Assembly: GCF_014189455.1 (NCBI RefSeq)
Contig: NZ_CP050296.1
Location: 1,302,001 to 1,366,000, forward strand
DNA length: 64,000 nt
DNA from: Mesorhizobium huakuii
Lineage (GTDB): Bacteria; Pseudomonadota; Alphaproteobacteria; Rhizobiales; Rhizobiaceae
Direction: 5' to 3'
Position numbers and translations under genes: made by a program. Below the pieces are notes generated by a model, which worked only from the letters and a program-made list of their open reading frames with translations, made no database searches and was not told the DNA's origin. Positions 59,642 to 64,000 of this stretch are shown here, piece after piece. How positions within the stretch are numbered: the stretch's first letter is position 1; each line of letters starts with the position of its first letter.

Positions 59642-60745
59642 TCCCATTTGGCCAATAGCTCCGACTGACACCTTCACGAATCTGTCCAGCATGGCAAAGA
59701 ACACGTCAAGGCTAAAGCCGAATATAAAGCAAAGTGCAAACAAGCTAAATCCAATATTCGCGAGATCTGTTCCAAACCGCGTGTCCGGAACCCAAAACCA
59801 AGCTAGAACCATGCCTGACAGGGCTCCGAGAACAATACGGTGGAAAATGCGCGATTTGCTTGGATCAGGAACGAGGGGATCCAGGATCATACGCAGATAG
59901 AAAATGGTTGCACCAATCGCCCCATACAAGCCAGGAAGAATCCACATCGCGTAGGGTGCAATCAAGCCACTTACACTCGAAGCCAATTCGTCCATGCTTG
60001 GGATATAGGACGGCCCATATTTTATCGACTCAAAGCAATTATTATATATATTTGCGTAGAAATATTCTTTAGCAACATTGGCGAAATAGTTATAGTGCAT
60101 GACATCGTCTATAAATCTTACCTGGTCTCTTATAAGATTTTCGGCATCGATTTTCTGAGCACAAAAAGGGCTCTTGTTATAGAGACCCAGCTCGGAAAGC
60201 ACTGCAACAATGGGCTGAGGGAGAGGTGAAACGGGAACCGCACCATTTTGTGCTGGATTTGGGCCAGGCAAAGAGGCCGGATTTTGTTTTTGCAGCCAAA
60301 TTAGAGTATCAGAATCTGCGACATTCAGATATCTTTGAAAAGCATAGTAGTAATATAAGAAAAGTTTCGCGCCTATAATTGGGAAACTAGCCTGATCACT
60401 ATATTTCTCAACCCGACCTGATACCTGAGAGAGCTGCAGGTCAAGTTCTCTAAGATCGTCGAATACTTGGAAATACGCTTGCAAACCAAGCGACTGGCTC
60501 TCCAAAGATCCGCTTTTCGAAGCCGAATTTGCAATCTCTTTACGGGCCGCGAGCAGTTGCCGCGAAAGCTGGCCGAATCGCCTGTCAGGATGGGAGACGG
60601 ACAGCACGCGTATTTCAGATAAAAGGCTTACGCCATTGTTGTATATCTGAGAGAGATGACCTGCAAGAACCATGATTGTGACTGAGAAAACGAGAAGAAA
60701 GATAAGTTTCTTCTGACTCCGCTTGGTGTCGCCTGGCCCAGCCAT
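59621..60745 (-). CDS. AT-rich membrane protein of unknown function, probably longer at the N-terminus
   Basis: At least 374 residues: one transmembrane helix (LIFLLVFSVTIMVLAGHLSQ), an about 220-residue soluble region with helical and Pro-rich parts, then three closely spaced helices (YAMWILPGLYGAIGATIFYL, a second near 300, and FSLFALCFIFGFSLDVFFAM). The helix block with GAxxFxLR and a terminal GFSxDVFF is a pattern I associate with other unknown membrane proteins. Codon use and base composition are much more AT-rich than in all neighbours, a sign of transfer. A one-base shift at about 60744-60748 would fuse it to the upstream segment. Confidence 0.8.
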   Translation of the reverse strand: MAGPGDTKRSQKKLIFLLVFSVTIMVLAGHLSQIYNNGVSLLSEIRVLSVSHPDRRFGQLSRQLLAARKEIANSASKSGSLESQSLGLQAYFQVFDDLRELDLQLSQVSGRVEKYSDQASFPIIGAKLFLYYYYAFQRYLNVADSDTLIWLQKQNPASLPGPNPAQNGAVPVSPLPQPIVAVLSELGLYNKSPFCAQKIDAENLIRDQVRFIDDVMHYNYFANVAKEYFYANIYNNCFESIKYGPSYIPSMDELASSVSGLIAPYAMWILPGLYGAIGATIFYLRMILDPLVPDPSKSRIFHRIVLGALSGMVLAWFWVPDTRFGTDLANIGFSLFALCFIFGFSLDVFFAMLDRFVKVSVGAIGQMGADQAKT

Positions 60746-60986
60746 TTCGCAATTCTAGTAGGGTAGAAAATGGCACGGACTCCATTGCTTTGTTCAATTG
60801 ACGCCTAAGGACTTCGACCTCTGACGCGCCTAATTTTTTCTCAGGCAGTATATCAACTGCTCCAATAGAAGCATTAAGCTCGTTATCCTTGATGATTCCG
60901 GCTTGCGCGGCGTATATCGAAATGAGTCGAGCATCGTTTAACCATCCTTGGATGATTGTGTCGTCTGTTTCAACACGCTTCGACAA
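60615..60986 (-). pseudogene. N-terminal segment, likely belonging to the AT-rich membrane gene
   Basis: From ATG 60986 about 83 residues look like real protein (DTIIQGWLNDARLISIYAAQ, ASEVEVLRRQLNKAMESVPF). After ELRNG the frame continues to 60615 as unrelated Ser/Arg-rich sequence overlapping the membrane gene. Removing one A at about 60746 joins it in frame to the membrane protein's MAGPGD start, giving about 454 residues. Alternatively it is a separate small gene whose end overlaps the next by 131 bases, which is unusual. Confidence 0.55.
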
Positions 60987-61001
60987 GACCCACCTCCGAG
61001 T

Positions 61002-61217
61002 TTATCCAAGCGTGCCTTGCACATAACCATATTGCGAAGGACATCCACATGGGTATCCGGGCGGTCCCGGCGGCTGCGCCCAACACCAGAAATATGGCGT
61101 GTAGCAGACTGTACCTGGAGCATGCGGAGGGACTTGAGCAAAAGCAGGCCAAGGAAGAACGGCCGCAACAGCAGCCAGCGTCCCGGCAATCACTATCCAC
61201 AATACACGCGCTTTCAA
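61002..61217 (-). CDS. small Pro/Cys-rich secreted protein
   Basis: A 71-residue protein with a good signal peptide (ARVLWIVIAGTLAAVAAVLP, cleavage after AFA) and a mature part of about 45 residues rich in Pro, Gly, Tyr and Cys (VCYTPYFWCWAQPPGPPGYP, then PCGCPSQYGY). Four Cys could form two disulfides. The start appears to be a TTG at 61217, because an in-frame stop lies just upstream. No function known. It lies 15 bases upstream of the AT-rich membrane unit on the same strand. Confidence 0.6.
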   Translation of the reverse strand: MKARVLWIVIAGTLAAVAAVLPWPAFAQVPPHAPGTVCYTPYFWCWAQPPGPPGYPCGCPSQYGYVQGTLG

Positions 61218-61470
61218 TTGCTAGCCCCACTGTCTACCAATCGAAGCTCCATTAGAACCCAAACATATGCTCGTGGCAAGTTGATAGCGCGCATGCATGA
61301 AATACCGTTCTTTTGCCTCAAATTTTCTTCTTCTTTTCTGTTGATCCTCTTCATTGAAACGATGGAGAAAATTTGCCCCGTTCAGCGCAATTGCTTGAAT
61401 CGAAATGATTTCTCCAATTGAGGACCAGATCGAAGATCGGTCTGGAGACTCTTGGGCGCCACCGGCAACA

Positions 61471-61498
61471 AAGGGCGCCGCAGCGATGCGGCGCCCTT
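61471..61498. terminator. strong hairpin downstream of the isochorismatase-family gene
   Basis: A perfect 12-base-pair stem AAGGGCGCCGCA / TGCGGCGCCCTT (61471-61482 with 61487-61498) with a GCGA loop. T-runs follow on the plus strand and, more weakly, on the minus strand. It lies 18 bases after the leftward hydrolase gene, which it should terminate. The spacer to 61218 holds no other recognised gene. Confidence 0.85.
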
Positions 61499-61516
61499 TT
61501 TGTTTGGGGGATGACC

Positions 61517-62161
61517 TTACGCCGCGTTGCGCGCCAGCGCCCGCTGGTTGGACGCGTAGATCGTGTCGCGCTCCGGTAAGGCGCCGGTCTTCAGGCACTC
61601 GACCCATTCTGCGGTCTTGAGCACCGCGGCGAAGCGCGACTGCAGGATAACAGTCACCACGCGGTGGATCTCCTTGGCCGAGGCATAGCCGGCGCTGTTG
61701 GCATAAGGCACCGAGCCGGTCGCATCCGACAGGAACTCGACGGCAAAGCCCATATGGACGGCATGGATGATGGTCGACAGGTCGCAATTATGCGTCATGT
61801 AGCCGACCACCGTGAGCGTATCGATGGCGTTGGCGCGCAGCCACGCTTCGAGGTCGGTGCCGGTGAAGGCCGAGGGCAGCATCTTCTCGACATAATGGTC
61901 TCGGCCACGCCTGGCGATTTCCGGATGCAGCTCGCCGCCATGGCTCCCCTTGGCGAAGATCGGCGAGGTCTCCGGCGCCATCTGTTTGATAACAACCACC
62001 TTGATGCCGGCGGCGGCAGCCGCATCCATAGCGCGCGCCACATTGACGACGCTGTCGCGGAACGGCGGATGCTGGATTGCCAGGTTGCCGCCATCATAGT
62101 CGTTCTGGACATCGACGACGATCAGCGCGCGGCGCGGCGTAGTGTTGGCTGGGGCAGACAT
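61517..62161 (-). CDS. isochorismatase-family cysteine hydrolase
   Basis: A 214-residue enzyme. The catalytic triad Asp (IVVDVQNDY), Lys (EKMLPSAFTG) and Cys (MTHNCDLSTI) is complete. The family includes nicotinamidases and N-carbamoyl-type amidohydrolases; THNCDLST differs from the nicotinamidase motif, so a different amide substrate is likely. AAAGGAA precedes ATG 62161. It is divergent from the GlxA-type regulator at 62288, which probably controls it; the same pairing is common in proteobacteria. Confidence 0.92.
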   Translation of the reverse strand: MSAPANTTPRRALIVVDVQNDYDGGNLAIQHPPFRDSVVNVARAMDAAAAAGIKVVVIKQMAPETSPIFAKGSHGGELHPEIARRGRDHYVEKMLPSAFTGTDLEAWLRANAIDTLTVVGYMTHNCDLSTIIHAVHMGFAVEFLSDATGSVPYANSAGYASAKEIHRVVTVILQSRFAAVLKTAEWVECLKTGALPERDTIYASNQRALARNAA

Positions 62162-62287
62162 GGTGTTTTCCTTTCAGGCTTGAATGCGATGGGCGGAAAA
62201 TAGGCTGGCCGGCGACCGACCAAAAGTGGCCCGATTGACATCATTCGAAAGAATTGGGACAATCCACTTCCCTCACTGGAAACGCCC

Positions 62288-63274
62288 ATGACCGCCCCGA
62301 TCATCGCCGTGCTCGCCTTCGACGGCATCAGCCCGTTCCATCTGTCCGTGCCTTGCCTGGTGTTCGGCGCCGACCGCACCAGGCTCGGCCTGCCGCGCTT
62401 CGACTTCCGTGTCTGCGGGGTCGAGCAAGGCATGATCCAGACCGATGCCGGGCTGAGCATCCTTGTCCCGCACGGCCTGTCCGCGCTCGACGATGCCGAC
62501 ATCATCATCATCCCGAGCTGGAAGGATCTCGGAGCGCCTCTGGCCAGGCCGCTCAACGAAGCGCTCGACCGCGCGCACCGGCGCGGGGCGCTGATCGTCG
62601 GCCTGTGTCTCGGCACCTTTGCCATCGCCGCCGCTGGCCTGCTTTCGGGGCGGAAGGCGACCACGCACTGGGCCTATACCGACCAGCTGCACGCCCTGCA
62701 CCCCGACATTTCGATCGATGCCGACGTGCTCTATGTCGATGATGGCGACATCGTCACCTCGGCCGGCGTCGCTGCCGGACTGGATTGCTGCCTGCATATC
62801 GTGCGCGCCCGCTTTGGCGCGGAAGTGGCACTGCGGCTCGCCCGCCACATCGTGCTCTCACCCCACCGCCAAGGCGGACAGGCGCAGTTCATCGAACGCC
62901 CCGTGGCAAAGAGCGCTGACGCCGACCGCTTCACCCAGGCCCTCGACGCGGTGCGCGCTACACTCGGCGAGACCCACAGCCTCGACAGCGTTGCCGACGC
63001 CGCCGGCCTGACACGGCGCACCTTCACCCGCCGCTTCCAGAAATCGATCGGCACCAGTTTTGGCGATTGGCTGACCAGCCAGCGCATCGCACTGGCGCAA
63101 CGCCTGCTGGAAGCCACGGAGAAATCGATGGACATCGTCGCCTTCGAAGCAGGCTTCGGCAGCGCCACCTCGCTGCGCCAGCATTTCGCCGCGAGGCTGA
63201 GAACATCGCCGGCGCAATATCGACGCCAGTTTTCCAGGCGTACGGACCAGGGCAAGCGCATGGCGCACGCCTGA
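62288..63274 (+). CDS. GlxA family transcriptional regulator (DJ-1/PfpI + AraC)
   Basis: A 328-residue regulator. The N-terminal DJ-1/PfpI domain (about 1-190) has a Cys elbow in GLCLGTFAIAAAGLLSGRKA and TTHWAYTDQL. The C-terminal AraC domain (about 215-315) has two helix-turn-helix motifs (DAAGLTRRTFTRRFQKSIGT and DIVAFEAGFGSATSLRQHFA). Such proteins sense small metabolites and activate nearby amidase or transporter genes. The divergent isochorismatase-family gene, 126 bases away, is the obvious target. Confidence 0.93.
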   Translation: MTAPIIAVLAFDGISPFHLSVPCLVFGADRTRLGLPRFDFRVCGVEQGMIQTDAGLSILVPHGLSALDDADIIIIPSWKDLGAPLARPLNEALDRAHRRGALIVGLCLGTFAIAAAGLLSGRKATTHWAYTDQLHALHPDISIDADVLYVDDGDIVTSAGVAAGLDCCLHIVRARFGAEVALRLARHIVLSPHRQGGQAQFIERPVAKSADADRFTQALDAVRATLGETHSLDSVADAAGLTRRTFTRRFQKSIGTSFGDWLTSQRIALAQRLLEATEKSMDIVAFEAGFGSATSLRQHFAARLRTSPAQYRRQFSRRTDQGKRMAHA

Positions 63275-63279
63275 TCGCT

Positions 63280-63837
63280 TCAGCCGCGCTTGACCGCCCG
63301 CGCCGGATTGCCGACCACCGTCATGTTCGCGGGCACATCACGCGTCACCACCGCACCGGCGCCGACGATGGCGCCCTCGCCGATGCTGACGCCGCCAAGG
63401 ATGATGGCGCTGCCGCCGATCCAGGCATGGGGACCGATCTCGACCGGCCTGGCGATCTCCAGTCCCGCTTGCCGGCCGGCAGCCTCCTTGTGGTGCTCGG
63501 CGCAGTAGATCTGCACATTGGGGCCAAGCAGCGTTCCCTTGCCGATGCGCACGCTTGCCGTGTCGAGGATGGTGCAGCTGGCGTTGAGGAACGCGCCATC
63601 GCCGAGAACGATGTTGAAGCCGTAGGCGCAGTGGAACGGCGCCTCGATGCGAGCACCCTCGCCCACGCCGCCGAGCAATGCCTTCAGGCCAGGCCCGAGA
63701 TTTTCGCGCTGCCTCGGCGGCAATGAATTGTGCTCGAAGACCGCGTCGCGCGCCGTGACGCGCAGCGCCTCCAACTCATCATCGAGGCAAGTGTACCATT
63801 CGCCGGCCGCCATCTTCGCGCGCTCGTTTCCAGCCAT
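63280..63837 (-). CDS. sugar O-acetyltransferase (Maa/NodL/LacA type)
   Basis: A 185-residue left-handed beta-helix acetyltransferase. The N-terminal MAAGEWYTCLDDELEALR (maltose acetyltransferase signature) is followed by hexapeptide repeats (LNASCTILDTASVRIGKGTL, catalytic His in CAEHHKEAAG, IGGSAIILGGVSIGEGAIVG) and the ending TVVGNPARAVKRG. It acetylates a sugar or a lipo-chitin-like acceptor; NodL is close in sequence, but there is no nod gene nearby, so a general sugar role is more likely. ATG 63837 has GGAGA upstream. Confidence 0.93.
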   Translation of the reverse strand: MAGNERAKMAAGEWYTCLDDELEALRVTARDAVFEHNSLPPRQRENLGPGLKALLGGVGEGARIEAPFHCAYGFNIVLGDGAFLNASCTILDTASVRIGKGTLLGPNVQIYCAEHHKEAAGRQAGLEIARPVEIGPHAWIGGSAIILGGVSIGEGAIVGAGAVVTRDVPANMTVVGNPARAVKRG

Positions 63838-63976
63838 GGCGGGTCTCCAATTGACGTCGTTGCAAAGCATAGTTGCGTCCAGTAGAAAAGCGCCAATCCG
63901 AGTACTGGTCAAATATCGGACCTATGGTAGCCTGCCCTCTCAAGGCGTCCTTGCCGGGTGATCGAGGGGGATCAAC

Positions 63977-64000
63977 ATGCTCTATCTTCTTGCACTTCTG
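63977..64000 (+). CDS. start of a gene cut by the window end
   Basis: ATG 63977 follows GAGGGGG at a proper distance and encodes MLYLLALL before the window ends, which looks like the start of a signal peptide or membrane helix. Nothing more can be said of its product. Bases 63838-63976 carry its promoter region and that of the acetyltransferase. Confidence 0.4.

Overview
The window is chromosomal DNA from a GC-rich alphaproteobacterium, most likely of the order Rhizobiales and Mesorhizobium-like. This is an inference from gene content (petABC cytochrome bc1 operon, choXWV-type choline uptake, clpS, hemF, SoxR), from strong G/C third-position bias, and from several intergenic palindromes of the kind scattered through rhizobial genomes. 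No rRNA, tRNA, CRISPR array, insertion sequence or phage gene was found.

Layout. 1-8.8 kb: end of prs, an AraC/MFS (Fsr-like) divergent pair, a MarR-controlled alpha/beta hydrolase, a Tat-exported hydrolase, then rplY-pth. 8.9-13.8 kb: ychF, a frameshifted APH(3')-like kinase, a CorA-like transporter, two overlapping MaoC-domain genes, apt. 13.8-19 kb: small stress/secreted proteins, a class A acid phosphatase and petABC. 19-28 kb: cupin, GNAT, a tandem ABC exporter pair, trmL, soxR with a perfect SoxR-type palindrome, hemF. 28-32.6 kb: an outer-membrane-like protein beside a broken S8 peptidase, then the overlapping DUF1285-NUDIX-cca operon. 32.7-39.6 kb: a MoxR / DUF58 / BatA-DUF4159 / vWA-like membrane operon. 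39.6-49.8 kb: clpS, small envelope proteins, an OmpR-type two-component system, choXWV with a terminator-like hairpin between binding protein and permease, tdk, an EamA exporter and a LysR regulator. 49.9-57.6 kb: a cytochrome c, then five co-directional genes without characterised function (long helical protein, unknown, AAA ATPase, unknown, DUF2333 membrane protein). 57.9-64 kb: fhs, an AT-rich membrane gene that looks foreign, an isochorismatase-family hydrolase divergent from a GlxA-type regulator, and a NodL/Maa-like acetyltransferase.

Two observations dominate. First, the five-gene AAA ATPase cluster at 50.6-57.6 kb is the best candidate for an undescribed system: a soluble ATPase with a large novel N-terminal region, a coiled-coil partner, two unknown partners and a membrane anchor, with a big cruciform-forming repeat inside the operon that supplies a ribosome binding site. 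Second, about ten otherwise intact genes carry one-base frameshifts, several inside runs of five or six identical bases. This looks like base-calling error more than real decay, so affected genes are reported at their full intended extent, with the shift position given.
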